In this document: positions 33,058 to 42,091 of the stretch, one piece after another
How the letters are laid out: each line of letters begins with the position of its first letter
Position numbering within the stretch: the stretch's first letter is position 1
NCBI RefSeq assembly: GCF_010727475.1
Contig: NZ_AP022567.1
Span: 3,038,001-3,102,000 of the forward strand
Source of the DNA: Mycolicibacterium mageritense
Lineage (GTDB): Bacteria > Actinomycetota > Actinomycetes > Mycobacteriales > Mycobacteriaceae
DNA length: 64,000 bases
Direction: 5' to 3'
Position numbers and translations under genes: made by a program
Notes under the pieces: model-generated
Seen by the model: only the letters and a program-made list of their open reading frames with translations
Told to the model about the DNA's origin: nothing
Database searches by the model: none

Positions 33058-34263
33058 ATGGAGCAGGACGTCTCGAAAGCGGTTCCGATCGGCGCGGGCG
33101 TGGTGTGCGCGCTGGTCGGTTTCACGTCCTCGTTCGCGGTGGTGCTTGCGGGGTTGCGGGCAGCGGGCGCGAGTCCGGCACAGGCGGCATCGGGCCTGGT
33201 GGCGGTGAGCCTGGCGATGGGCGCAGCCTCGATGCTGCTGTCGTGGAGGTTCCGGATGCCGATCACCAGCGCGTGGTCGACGCCAGGTGCGGCGCTGCTG
33301 ATCACGACCGGCGCAGTGGCCGGCGGATGGCCCGCCGCCGTCGGCGCGTTCGCGGTCACGGCGGCGCTGCTGTTCGCAACCGGGCTCTGGCCTGCGCTCG
33401 CGCGCCTTGTCACGCGCATTCCCACGGCGGTCGCGCAGGCCATGCTCGCGGGGGTGCTGCTCCCGCTGTGCGTCGCACCGGTCACCGCCCTGGCCCACGA
33501 TCCGGGCGCGATCGCGCCGGTGCTGGCGGTGTGGCTGATCGTGCTCGCCGTCCGGCCCCGGTGGGCGGTGCCCGCCGCTTTCGGTGCGGCCCTGGTGGTG
33601 ATCACGGTGACGCTGGTCCGGGAGCACAGCCTGCCCGCGGCCTCCGCGTGGATACCCCAGCTGCACGTCACGGCGCCGAGCCTGACCTTGCAGGCACTCA
33701 CCGGCATCGCACTGCCGCTCTACATCGTGACCATGGCCGCGCAGAACATCCCGGGCGTCGCGGTCATGGCGGGGTTCGGGTTTCACGTCCCTTGGCGCCC
33801 GGCGCTTACGGTGACCGGAATCGGCTCGCTGCTGGCCGCGCCGTTCGGCGGGCACGCCGTCAACCTGGCCGCGATCAGTGCCGCGCTGGCGGCCGCACCG
33901 GACGCCGATCCGAATCCTCGGCGTCGCTGGATCGCCGGCTTCACGACCGGCGCGATGTACTGCGCGCTCGGCCTGGTCTCGACGGGGCTGACCGCGGCCG
34001 TGCTCGCCGCGCCGGACGGTGTGGTGCAGGCCGTCGCGGGTGTGGCGCTGCTGAGCGCGTTCGCCGGTGCCTGCGCGGGTGCCATGGCCGACGAATCGGC
34101 GCGAATCCCCGCAGCGGTGACGCTGGTCGTGGCGGCCTCGGGTACCACGGTGGCCGGGGTGGGCGCGGCATTCTGGGCGCTTGTGGTCGGCGTGATCGCT
34201 CACCGGCTGCTCAGGCCGGCGCCGAACCCTGCTCCTGAAACCAGTGCCGCTCCCGGAGGGTAG
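33058..34263 (+). CDS. benE: BenE-type benzoate/H+ symporter, 401 aa
   Basis: About twelve hydrophobic segments and the BenE family features are visible: GAGVVCALVGFTSSFAVVLAGL, the MPITSAWSTPGAALL motif, and the PLYIVTMAAQNIPGVAVM segment followed by FGGHAVNLAAISAAL. Length is normal for the family (~390-400 aa). It moves benzoate or a related aromatic acid across the inner membrane with protons. GGAGGG precedes the ATG. The adjacent cupin regulator and the tandem operator suggest substrate-controlled expression. No aromatic catabolic genes are adjacent. Confidence 0.9.
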   Translation: MEQDVSKAVPIGAGVVCALVGFTSSFAVVLAGLRAAGASPAQAASGLVAVSLAMGAASMLLSWRFRMPITSAWSTPGAALLITTGAVAGGWPAAVGAFAVTAALLFATGLWPALARLVTRIPTAVAQAMLAGVLLPLCVAPVTALAHDPGAIAPVLAVWLIVLAVRPRWAVPAAFGAALVVITVTLVREHSLPAASAWIPQLHVTAPSLTLQALTGIALPLYIVTMAAQNIPGVAVMAGFGFHVPWRPALTVTGIGSLLAAPFGGHAVNLAAISAALAAAPDADPNPRRRWIAGFTTGAMYCALGLVSTGLTAAVLAAPDGVVQAVAGVALLSAFAGACAGAMADESARIPAAVTLVVAASGTTVAGVGAAFWALVVGVIAHRLLRPAPNPAPETSAAPGG

Positions 34264-34284
34264 ATCTGGGGACGCGTCGCGCGA

Positions 34285-35331
34285 TTAGTCTTGTGCAGCA
34301 GCGGCTTTCGCCGCCGCTTCGAGTTCCGCCATGGCCTTGAGGGACAGGAACGTCATGGGACCGTTGTCGTCGAACCTGTCGGCGACGTTGCCCGCGATGC
34401 CGCCCTCGATCGCGAGTTTGCCGATCAGATCGAGCTTGAGCTGTGGGCTGCCCGCCGAGAAGTCGAGATCCGCCAGGTCGACCCAGACGATGTTGGGTCG
34501 GGTGGTGGACTCGTAGACGTACCGCTTGTTGGTCAGGTCCAGCACGGTCTGCCAGATGGTCTGTGAGGCGTCGGGCTTGCCCGGGTCGGGGATCCGGAAG
34601 GGCTGAGCGGCATTTCGGATCACCGAGAACATGGCGGCGATCGCCTCCACCTGAGTGTTCGGGGTGGGGAGCCGGCCGGCGTAGTAGCTGGCCCGGGCGA
34701 ATCGGTCACTCGCCAAAGTCGATCCGGGGAGCGGCTGGTCACCGCCGAGGCCCGTGAACGACTTCACGAGCTCGAGTTGCCGGTCGAAGGTCGGTGAGTT
34801 GGTCATCACCGTGTAGTCCTTCGAGTGGTACACGCGGGCGTGCCCGTCGACGTATTCGATGATCGCGGAGTCGCCGGTCGCGTCGTCGAGTGCCAGGTGC
34901 AGGCCGGGTCGCACGCCGCCCGTGGGATCGTCCATCTGCACCACCTGCACGTCGGTCTCGGCGATCCACGCGACCGCGTCGGCCACGGTGGCGAAATTGT
35001 CCAGGAAGTACTGCAGCCAGATGGCCTGGCCGAGCTGAACCCGTGAGTCGTCGGGCTCGCCGTAGGTGGACTCGGCGAGCCACAGGATGTGCCCTGCCAG
35101 GCCGGCCTCGTTGATCCCGTCCACCGATGTGATGTCGAAGGCCGTCGCCACCACGCTGCCGTATTTCGAGGTCCAGGTGAGCTTGCCCGAGACGGCATCG
35201 TCACGTTCGACGCCGCGAGGCTGCTTCCACAAGTTGGTCAGCAGATCGCGGTGGAAGTCCATGTTCCTGCCGACCAGGACCGCATTCCCGGTCTTGTCGC
35301 CGGTGTCGGACCACATGACTCGCGTGCACAT
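34285..35331 (-). CDS. Linear amide C-N hydrolase (choloylglycine hydrolase family), 348 aa
   Basis: I place the start at ATG 35331 (MCTRVMWSD). In this Ntn-hydrolase family the nucleophile is the Cys exposed when Met1 is removed; starts upstream would bury it. Other family features follow: GRNMDFHRD (Arg/Asp), GSVVATAFDITSVDGINEAGLAGHILWL (the DGxNxxGL motif) and VMTNSPTFDRQL (the NSP motif). It would hydrolyse linear amide bonds such as in conjugated bile acids, penicillin V or N-acyl homoserine lactones; the substrate is not determined. Cytoplasmic, monocistronic. Confidence 0.88.
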   Translation of the reverse strand: MCTRVMWSDTGDKTGNAVLVGRNMDFHRDLLTNLWKQPRGVERDDAVSGKLTWTSKYGSVVATAFDITSVDGINEAGLAGHILWLAESTYGEPDDSRVQLGQAIWLQYFLDNFATVADAVAWIAETDVQVVQMDDPTGGVRPGLHLALDDATGDSAIIEYVDGHARVYHSKDYTVMTNSPTFDRQLELVKSFTGLGGDQPLPGSTLASDRFARASYYAGRLPTPNTQVEAIAAMFSVIRNAAQPFRIPDPGKPDASQTIWQTVLDLTNKRYVYESTTRPNIVWVDLADLDFSAGSPQLKLDLIGKLAIEGGIAGNVADRFDDNGPMTFLSLKAMAELEAAAKAAAAQD

Positions 35332-35399
35332 GCGAGTGACCCTATCGATGAACACCCCGACTTGACTCTCACGCCATGTGAGACCGCACGCTTGGTTTC

Positions 35400-36233
35400 G
35401 TGACAGACACCCCGAGCCTCATGTCCATCGGCAGGTTCTCCTCACTGAGCCGGATCAGCGTACGCATGCTGCGCCACTACGACATCCACGGCGTGCTGGT
35501 GCCAGCGGACGTCGACGAGTTCACCGGCTACCGGCGGTACGCGGCGACGCAACTGGCCGACGCGGCGGCGATCCGCCGCCTCCGGGACGTGGGTTTCGGC
35601 GTGTCCGCCATCGGAGCCGTGCTCGCCACCCGCGGTACCCCGGCCTACTACGCGGCGTTGCACGCGCAGCGCGCCGAACTCGCCATGGCCGCCGACGAAG
35701 CGCTCGCCCGGCTGCGTCTGATCGATCACCTGCTGTCCGAGAAGGAGCCCACCATGACCGACACCGTCACCGAAGAAATCATCCCCGCGCGCACCGTCGT
35801 GTACCTCCGGGGCACGATCGACAACTACGCCGCCGAAGGTCAGTTGTGGGAGCGGCTGTTTCCCGCGCTTCAGCAGCAAGGCATCACTCCCGTCGGCCTG
35901 GGCGGCACCATCGAGCACGACGACGAGTACCGCGAGGCCGACGTCGACGAGTCCGTGTTCGTGGCAGTGGCCGACGGCACCTCGGCCGCGGCGCCGCTCG
36001 GGGTGCTGACCACGGGGGAGCGGCGAGCCGTGGTCGCCACCGTCGTCGGGCCCTATCACGAGGCGATCTCGCGTGCCCACGAACTGATCGGCGCCTACGT
36101 CGCGGAACACAAGCTCGCGCTGTCGCGCACACCCGACGACCCGGCGACACACCACTTCAACGTGTACCTCAACGAGCCCGGTTCGGTGCCCGACGAACAA
36201 CTGCGCACCAAGGTGTACGTCCCGGTGAACTGA
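35400..36233 (+). CDS. MerR regulator with GyrI-like effector domain, 277 aa
   Basis: The N-terminal MerR HTH reads MSIGRFSSLSRISVRMLRHYDIHGVLVPADVDEFTGYRRYAATQLADAAAIRRLRDVGF. A coiled helix leads to a GyrI/AraC-type effector-binding domain from ~118 (EIIPARTVVYLRGTIDNY...HHFNVYLNEPGS). This two-domain design is that of BltR/MtaN relatives that sense drugs or hydrophobic compounds. The start is GTG 35400. The gene diverges from the amide hydrolase with a 68-base gap, and may regulate it. Confidence 0.88.
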   Translation: MTDTPSLMSIGRFSSLSRISVRMLRHYDIHGVLVPADVDEFTGYRRYAATQLADAAAIRRLRDVGFGVSAIGAVLATRGTPAYYAALHAQRAELAMAADEALARLRLIDHLLSEKEPTMTDTVTEEIIPARTVVYLRGTIDNYAAEGQLWERLFPALQQQGITPVGLGGTIEHDDEYREADVDESVFVAVADGTSAAAPLGVLTTGERRAVVATVVGPYHEAISRAHELIGAYVAEHKLALSRTPDDPATHHFNVYLNEPGSVPDEQLRTKVYVPVN

Positions 36234-36249
36234 CCGGGGCGGTGGGCAG

Positions 36250-37653
36250 CTACAGCGCCGACCCGATGCGGGCAGCCGTGTCGGTGCCGATGCGGACGCC
36301 GCCGTCGACGTGGAGATATCCGGCGCCCTGAATGTCGGAGCTCGCGAAGTAGACGGGCCCCACGGGCTCGTTCTGGAGGTGACCCCACCGGCTGAGGCCG
36401 CCGAGGTCGTAGCTGCTTGCGTAGGCGCCGCGGGTGAATTCCTCACTGCCCCAGTCGGAAAGATAGAACGCGATCGGCTTCAGAGCTTCCTCGCCGAAGT
36501 ACGCGGCGAAGGATTCCAGCACGGCTTCGCGGCGTCGGTCTTCGGGCAGCGCCCAGGTCTCGTCGGCGCGCTCGCTGACGATGAACCCGACGAGCATGCC
36601 GTGATCGTGGCCCGCGACGGTGTTGTCGTAGACCTCGCAGACGCGTTCGTGGGAAGCGAACCCGGTGCCGGACAGGCCACGGTCACGCCAGAACGGCCGC
36701 TCGTAGGCCGCCTGGGCCTTGATCACCAGGCCCATCGAATGATGTTGGTGGGCAACCTGCTGGGGCCGAGGCAGCGCTGGGGAGTAGTCGATGGTGGCGT
36801 AGAGGTTGGGTGGAATCGCGACGACGGCGAACCGCGAGCGGACGGTGACCCGGTCACTTGTGGTGATCACGGTGCCGGGTGCGCCGTCACCGTTCGACGC
36901 CCACTGCAGGCGCCGCACGGGGGTGGCAAGGTGCACGACTTCCGCGCCGAGTTCGGCGGCGATCTGCTCCGAGACGGACTGCATGCCGCCCACGACGCGT
37001 TCGTCGAGCAGGATGCCCTCGTCGATGAGGTGCTCGAACTTCTCGGCGGACGCGACCATCAGCATCGCCTGCAACAGCGAGAAGCAGTGGGACGGCTTGG
37101 TGAGCATCCCGGCCGCGATGTAGTGGTCGACGATGCGGATGGCCTCCGCGTCATCGGAGAGGCCGGCCAGCCAGGTGCTGAACTGGATTCCGTCGAGCTC
37201 GGCGGCTCGCGGATGGTTCCACGGGGCTGACGCGTCGATCTGCGCGGCCAATTCGTCCAACGCGTCGACCATCAACTGGATCTGTTGTTGCGTGGTGTCG
37301 GCGACCGGGAAGTCGCCGCGGAACTCTCGGCGTTCTCCGTCGCCGCTGATGTAGATGGAGTTGCCGTCCCGGTAGCGCGGAAAGGTCTCCTTACCCAGTT
37401 CCCGCAGGAGTGCCTTGAGCGCGTCCTGATCGGAGGAGACCCACTGCCCACCGATCTCGAAGAACTCGCCGTCGATCGTCTGCGACCAGGTGCGGCCGCC
37501 GACGCGGTCACGAGCCTCCAGTACGGCGACCGTGTGGCCGGCTTCCACCAGGCGGCGCGCGGTCACCAGGCCAGAGATTCCTGCGCCGATGACGACGACG
37601 TCCCGTTCCAGTTCCACGGTGTGCTCGGAACTGCTGGCGTTCGACAAGGTCAT
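36250..37653 (-). CDS. Flavin monoamine oxidase family protein, 467 aa
   Basis: The FAD-binding dinucleotide fold is at the N-terminus (DVVVIGAGISGLVTARRLVEAGHTVAVLEARDRVGGRTWSQ). The C-terminal FAD motif is also present (VYFASSDIQGAGYLHVDGGVRIGTDTAARIG). Family motifs such as GGQWVSSDQDALKALLRELG and WGSEEFTRGAYASSYDLGG match putrescine/tyramine-type oxidases. It oxidises a primary amine to an aldehyde, with ammonia and peroxide released. ATG 37653 (MTLSNASS) is a better start than 37668. Divergent from a TetR gene that probably controls it. Confidence 0.9.
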   Translation of the reverse strand: MTLSNASSSEHTVELERDVVVIGAGISGLVTARRLVEAGHTVAVLEARDRVGGRTWSQTIDGEFFEIGGQWVSSDQDALKALLRELGKETFPRYRDGNSIYISGDGERREFRGDFPVADTTQQQIQLMVDALDELAAQIDASAPWNHPRAAELDGIQFSTWLAGLSDDAEAIRIVDHYIAAGMLTKPSHCFSLLQAMLMVASAEKFEHLIDEGILLDERVVGGMQSVSEQIAAELGAEVVHLATPVRRLQWASNGDGAPGTVITTSDRVTVRSRFAVVAIPPNLYATIDYSPALPRPQQVAHQHHSMGLVIKAQAAYERPFWRDRGLSGTGFASHERVCEVYDNTVAGHDHGMLVGFIVSERADETWALPEDRRREAVLESFAAYFGEEALKPIAFYLSDWGSEEFTRGAYASSYDLGGLSRWGHLQNEPVGPVYFASSDIQGAGYLHVDGGVRIGTDTAARIGSAL

Positions 37654-37862
37654 GGGGGTTCCTCTCAAGTTGGACCGGTGGTCGCGGTGAGTTGCGCAAT
37701 GCTAGGAACGCCTTCGACGCCGACGGAACAGAAATCCGGTCGATGTTCGTTTGTCTGGCGGAAACGCGGTGATCAGCGCGGTCGGATCCGGTCAGGCTGT
37801 GTTCATTTTTGGCGTACGGTTCTGAGTGCACGGTCGACGATCACGCAGTGTTGGAGTTATCG

Positions 37863-38594
37863 ATGCCGTCTGAGCGAGGTGCCGGCGACTCCGTCGGGTC
37901 GCTCCCGCCGAAGGCGCGCTCGAGGGGGCGTCCCCGCAGCCCGGTTCTCGACCCGGCCCGGATCACCGATGCCGCGTCGAGCCTGCTGCGCGCCGAGGGG
38001 ATGCGTGGTCTGACGATGCGGTCGCTTGCCCAGCGGCTCGGCGTGTCCGTCGGTGCACTGTACAACCACGTGCCCTCGCGCGCAGGGCTTCTCGCAGCCG
38101 TGCAGGAGCGGTTCGCGGCCGAGCTCGACACCTCGGGCTTCGGGGTCGTCTCACTGCGGGAGGCGCTGGCGCGCTGGGCGTGGAGCTACCTGCGCCAGCT
38201 GCGTGAACATCCCGAGCTCGTGCCGGTGATCGTCGAAGTCCCCCTTGCGCAAGCGCCCCGGACATCGAGCATGTACCAACGTGTCATCGGGGGTTTCACC
38301 GCGGCGGGTTGGCCCGATGAGAGCGTCATCGCCTCGATGAGCGTGCTGGAGACGTTCATTTTCGGCGCGGCCTTGGATTCGCCGTCCCCCGACGATGTCT
38401 ACGAACCCGAGGATCCGGCGCAGCTCCCACTGCTCGCGCGCACCTATGACGCGTTCGCCAGCGCCGTCGACCGCCAACAGGCACGCCCCCGCGACCTCAT
38501 CTTCAGCATGGGCCTCGACGCCATCCTCACCGGGCTCCACCGGTTGTGGGGGACCGGGCGCGGCTGGGTAGACGTCAAAAGTGTTGGCGGTTAG
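37863..38594 (+). CDS. TetR/AcrR-family regulator, 243 aa
   Basis: The HTH lies at ~30-75 (DPARITDAASSLLRAEGMRGLTMRSLAQRLGVSVGALYNHVPSRAGLLAAVQERF). It is preceded by a basic tail (KARSRGRPRSPVLD). The C-terminal ligand domain resembles the TetR_C class. ATG 37863 gives the family-typical length; the longer start at 37809 is less likely. It is divergent from the amine oxidase across 210 bases. I see no perfect dyad in that gap. Confidence 0.85.
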   Translation: MPSERGAGDSVGSLPPKARSRGRPRSPVLDPARITDAASSLLRAEGMRGLTMRSLAQRLGVSVGALYNHVPSRAGLLAAVQERFAAELDTSGFGVVSLREALARWAWSYLRQLREHPELVPVIVEVPLAQAPRTSSMYQRVIGGFTAAGWPDESVIASMSVLETFIFGAALDSPSPDDVYEPEDPAQLPLLARTYDAFASAVDRQQARPRDLIFSMGLDAILTGLHRLWGTGRGWVDVKSVGG

Positions 38595-38616
38595 GGCCGT
38601 TCGCTGCGATGCCCGG

Positions 38617-38991
38617 TCAGCTCAACACGATCCACGCGGCGATCAGGTAGCCGGCCGTCAGCATCACGAAGCCGGCGCGGTCGAGCCAGACCATGAGTGC
38701 GCAGTCACCGAGAGAAGGGCGCCAGGCCAGCGGGAAGAACAGCAGCGGCGCGAGCCATGAACCCGCGATCACGAACACGGTTGCAACAACAGGTAACCCA
38801 AGATCTGCTGCGCCCAGCGCAACCAGGATCGCACCCATGATCAGCAGGTCGAGATGGCCTTGGCGGATCCGCCGAGTGTCGACCATCCGCAGCCTGGTCC
38901 GCCATCGATCCGATCCCGCCGCCACCATGAGCCAACCGCTCAACACACCGACGGTCAGCTCGAGCACCCCGGCAGTGATGAGTGGACCCAT
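38617..38991 (-). CDS. Four-helix membrane protein, 124 aa
   Basis: Four hydrophobic stretches are visible (MGPLITAGVLELTVGVLSGWLMV, HLDLLIMGAILVALGAADLGLPVV, TVFVIAGSWLAPLLFFPLAW and AGFVMLTAGYLIAAWIVL), with short loops. The C-terminal end lies in the membrane. The ATG overlaps the stop of the permease gene by one base, so it is the last gene of the amidohydrolase-permease operon. No family is recognised; it may be a small partner of the permease. Confidence 0.75.
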   Translation of the reverse strand: MGPLITAGVLELTVGVLSGWLMVAAGSDRWRTRLRMVDTRRIRQGHLDLLIMGAILVALGAADLGLPVVATVFVIAGSWLAPLLFFPLAWRPSLGDCALMVWLDRAGFVMLTAGYLIAAWIVLS

Positions 38992-40409
38992 CAGCCGACA
39001 CTCGTAGGCTCGTCGGGCCGGACTGTGGCGAGCTGCTCGTACACCGCGGGGCGCCGTGCCCGCAGGATCCGGGCCACGACGACTCCGACGCCGAATGTCA
39101 CCGGAAGTATCAGCAGCAGCACGGCGTTCGTGACGGAACCGGCGCCGGTGAGCAGATCGTAGTTGACAGCGATGAGCACGACCGTGCCGGCCAGCGCGGC
39201 GGTCGCGATGACTGGGGCGACGAGGCGGGTGAAGATGCCGTGGCCGTGCGGCTCACGGCGGAAGAACGCCACCACGGCGGCAGAGCACAGCGCCTGCAGC
39301 CCGATGATGCCCGGAATGCCGATCGCGTTGAGCCAGATGAACGTATGGGTGTAGGGGTCGGCGCCGGCGAGTGCGAACGCGACGACGATCACGGCTGCGG
39401 CCGCCGACACCGCGAGGCTGGCGGCACCGGGTGAGCCGGCCGGCGTGCGCCGCCCGAGCCAGGCGGGCAAAGCGTGTTCGTGCGCCAACGCCGACAGGTA
39501 GCGCGCGCTGGCGTTGTGGAAAGCGAGCGCGGCGGCCAGGGCACTCGTGACGATCAGCACGTGCATCGCGGTGGCGGCGGGCGCGCCCACCCACCGCTCG
39601 GTCGCGGTGAAGAACATTCCCGTGGGATCCTCGCTCGCCACGGCCACGGCGCGCTCGGGGCCGTACGCCATGATCGCGGCCCACAGCACGACGGTGTAGA
39701 ACACTGCGAGGAACCCCACTGCGATGTAGGTCGATTGCGGCACAGTGCGTTTGGGGTTCTTGGCTTCCTCGCTGTAGATCGCGGTGGACTCGAACCCGAG
39801 GAATGCGCCGAACGCCAGCACGAACAGTGCGCCGACACCGGGGCCGAATATGTTGGCAGGGTTGAAACTTCCGAAGCTCAATCCTTCGGCGCCACCGGCA
39901 ACCAGAACCGGCACCGCGAACAGCACCAGGATCAGCACTTCCAGTCCAAGCAGCACGCCGAGCACCTTGGCGCTCAGGGTGATGTTGAGGTAGCCCAATG
40001 TGCCGACGGTCAACCAGCCCGCGATCGCCCAAACCTGCCACGGAATGTCCACGCCTGCTAGTGACAACGCGGTGTCGTGCGCGAATACGCCGATTGCGGG
40101 GATGAAGCTGATGGCGATCAACACGTAGGACAACACCGCGACGAACGCCGCGCCCAGTCCGACAGTGCGGCCCAGCCCACGCGAGATGTACGCGTAAAAG
40201 GCACCCGGGTTGTCGACGTGACGGCTCATGGCGGTGAAGCCGACGGCGAAGACCGCCATGACGATGCCACCGAGTAGGTAGCCGCCGGGTGCCCCGACGC
40301 CGCCGAACATCACTGCGAGCGGCGAGACCCCGGACATCACGGCGAGTGGGGCGGCGGCCGCGACGACGAAGAAGACCAGATCCCAGACTCCGATGGAGCG
40401 GCGGTTCAT
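38991..40409 (-). CDS. APC-family amino acid/amine permease, 472 aa
   Basis: Twelve hydrophobic segments and the APC signature are visible (WDLVFFVVAAAAPLAVMSGVSPLAVMFG, then GAFYAYISRGLGRTVGLGAAFVAVLSY and LFVLAFGAFLGFESTAIYSEEAKNPKRTVPQSTYIAVGFLAVFY). The FESTAIYSEEAKNPKRTVP motif is especially characteristic. It imports amino acids or amines with protons. The gene overlaps the amidohydrolase stop, so the pair is one operon with a shared substrate route: import, then hydrolysis. Confidence 0.92.
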   Translation of the reverse strand: MNRRSIGVWDLVFFVVAAAAPLAVMSGVSPLAVMFGGVGAPGGYLLGGIVMAVFAVGFTAMSRHVDNPGAFYAYISRGLGRTVGLGAAFVAVLSYVLIAISFIPAIGVFAHDTALSLAGVDIPWQVWAIAGWLTVGTLGYLNITLSAKVLGVLLGLEVLILVLFAVPVLVAGGAEGLSFGSFNPANIFGPGVGALFVLAFGAFLGFESTAIYSEEAKNPKRTVPQSTYIAVGFLAVFYTVVLWAAIMAYGPERAVAVASEDPTGMFFTATERWVGAPAATAMHVLIVTSALAAALAFHNASARYLSALAHEHALPAWLGRRTPAGSPGAASLAVSAAAAVIVVAFALAGADPYTHTFIWLNAIGIPGIIGLQALCSAAVVAFFRREPHGHGIFTRLVAPVIATAALAGTVVLIAVNYDLLTGAGSVTNAVLLLILPVTFGVGVVVARILRARRPAVYEQLATVRPDEPTSVG

Positions 40410-42022
40410 CAGACATCCTCTCGGTGAACGATCTCGCCGTCGACGACGGTGAGCGGTATCGGCAGGTCGATCAGGTCGTCGGCGTCGACGCGTACTGGGT
40501 CGGCGGCGAACGCGGTGAGGTCGGCTCGAGCGCCGACGCGGATGCGCCCGCGGTCGTTCTCACCGAGAGCCTCTGCGGCCCAGGCGGTGTAGCCCAGCAG
40601 GGCCTGCTCACCGGTGAGCCGCTGCTCTGGTTCGAAGACGTGCCCGTTCCGGTCGCCCGGTGTGCGCCGCAGTCGCGCCCAGGCCATGCCGTACCGCGGG
40701 TCGGAATCGGCAACGGGCCAGTCCGAGCCGAGGCACACCGGCCCTCCGGCGGTGATGACGTCGGCCACCCGGAACGCCTGCGCGGCACGGCGCCTGCCGA
40801 GCCGCCGCGCGAATGCGTCGCTGTGGTCGGCCTGCCGCCATTGCATGTGTAGTGGCTGCATCGACGCCGTGACCTGCTGTTCGGCAAGGCGTTTCACATC
40901 GTCATCGGTGAGCAGTTCAAGGTGCTCCAGCCGGTGTCGCGCTGTGCCGTCGGCGTCGCGGTAGCAGTCGAGCACGAACGAGACCGCCTGGTCGCCGACC
41001 GCGTGTATCGCGAGTTGTATTCCCGCAGCGGTGTATTGGTGGATCACGTTGCGCAGCCGCTGCGGGTCGGGCCAGAACGGATGTGATCCGCACCCGCAGG
41101 TGTCCGGCTCGCGCAGCCATGCGGTGCCCGTGTCGATCACGCCGTCACTGAAGATCTTGACCATTCCGCTGCGCCACCGCCTGCCGCGGCGCGTGGCCAG
41201 CTTCACCAACTCGGCGACTCCCGCATCGTCGCGGTCAGGGTGATGCCACAGCGCTGCGACGAGCCGAACGGACAGCCGGCCGGTGTCCTCGAGCGCTGCG
41301 TAGGTGTCGAGCTGACCGGCGTCGGCATCCATCACCACGCCGCCGGTCACGCCAAAGCGGTTGAGCTCCTTCAATACACCGGCCAACCGATTCAGTACGG
41401 CTGCGGGGTCGGTCTCGGCCTGTGCGTCCATGAGTGGCAGGTAGGCAGACGGTTCCTTGAGTTCGCCGGTGGGGCGCCCCGTGTCATCGGTGACGACGGC
41501 GGCAGCGTCGGGAAACACTTCCCGCCCGGTCAGTCCGCTCTCGCGGATGGCCGCGGTGGACACCACAGCGGTGTGCAGGTCGTAGAAGACGCCGATGAAC
41601 GGGCGGCGGCCGACGGCCTCGTCGATGAGTTGCGCGGAGATCCCGGTCTGCGCGAAGGCCGCGTAGTCGACGTTCCAGGCCCGCACCCATACGCCGTCGG
41701 GCGTCCGCGCCGCCTCGGCGCGCAATGCGTCACGTAGTCGGTCGAGGTCGGTGTGCCCGGCCACGTCAGCGCCCCGGGACAGTTCGGCGCCCCAGGCGGG
41801 GTGCAGGTGAGAGTCGATGAGACCGGGCGTGAGGCACGCGCCGCCCAGGTCGACGGGCTCGGTGCCCGGCGGCACCGTGGCCAGCACGTCCGCGGCGGAG
41901 CCGACGGCGGTGATCCGGCCGTCGGTCCAGCTGAGCGCTTCGGCGCGCGGCAGGTCGGGGTCGAGAGTTCGGATGCGGGCGTTCACCACGGCCCCAGACG
42001 TGACGGGGGACACAAATGTCAT
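40409..42022 (-). CDS. YtcJ-type amidohydrolase, 537 aa
   Basis: Metal-binding motifs of the amidohydrolase superfamily are present: GLIDSHLHPAWGAE (HxH), then IHAVGDQAV with the metal His, RLEHLELLTDDDVKRL with another His, and LGSDWPVADSDPRYGMAWA with the final Asp. The layout matches the YtcJ-like subfamily (imidazolonepropionase-like fold). ATG 42022 (MTFVSPVTSG) is chosen over 42058, because the upstream start would overlap the LacI operator. It is the first gene of the operon with the permease, with the LacI gene divergent. Confidence 0.9.
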   Translation of the reverse strand: MTFVSPVTSGAVVNARIRTLDPDLPRAEALSWTDGRITAVGSAADVLATVPPGTEPVDLGGACLTPGLIDSHLHPAWGAELSRGADVAGHTDLDRLRDALRAEAARTPDGVWVRAWNVDYAAFAQTGISAQLIDEAVGRRPFIGVFYDLHTAVVSTAAIRESGLTGREVFPDAAAVVTDDTGRPTGELKEPSAYLPLMDAQAETDPAAVLNRLAGVLKELNRFGVTGGVVMDADAGQLDTYAALEDTGRLSVRLVAALWHHPDRDDAGVAELVKLATRRGRRWRSGMVKIFSDGVIDTGTAWLREPDTCGCGSHPFWPDPQRLRNVIHQYTAAGIQLAIHAVGDQAVSFVLDCYRDADGTARHRLEHLELLTDDDVKRLAEQQVTASMQPLHMQWRQADHSDAFARRLGRRRAAQAFRVADVITAGGPVCLGSDWPVADSDPRYGMAWARLRRTPGDRNGHVFEPEQRLTGEQALLGYTAWAAEALGENDRGRIRVGARADLTAFAADPVRVDADDLIDLPIPLTVVDGEIVHREDV

Positions 42023-42038
42023 GGCGCCAAATCGTATA

Positions 42039-42076
42039 CCTAAAACGTTTTGGGTCAACCCCTATATCGTTTTGGG
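42039..42076. promoter_or_regulatory. LacI-family operator pair
   Basis: CCTAAAACGTTTTGGG (42039-42054) is a near-perfect LacI-type palindrome centred on CG. CCTATATCGTTTTGGG (42061-42076) is a related copy. They lie between the amidohydrolase start (42022) and the LacI start (42092), so they should control both. Confidence 0.8.
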
Positions 42077-42091
42077 CAGTAGGGTGGGGCG

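Noticed and set aside
32356..34203. Long 615-codon minus-strand frame opposite benE
   Set aside because: It is antisense to a well-supported transporter and the cupin regulator, with a composition dominated by Arg, His and Gly. Typical of the complementary frame in high-GC DNA.
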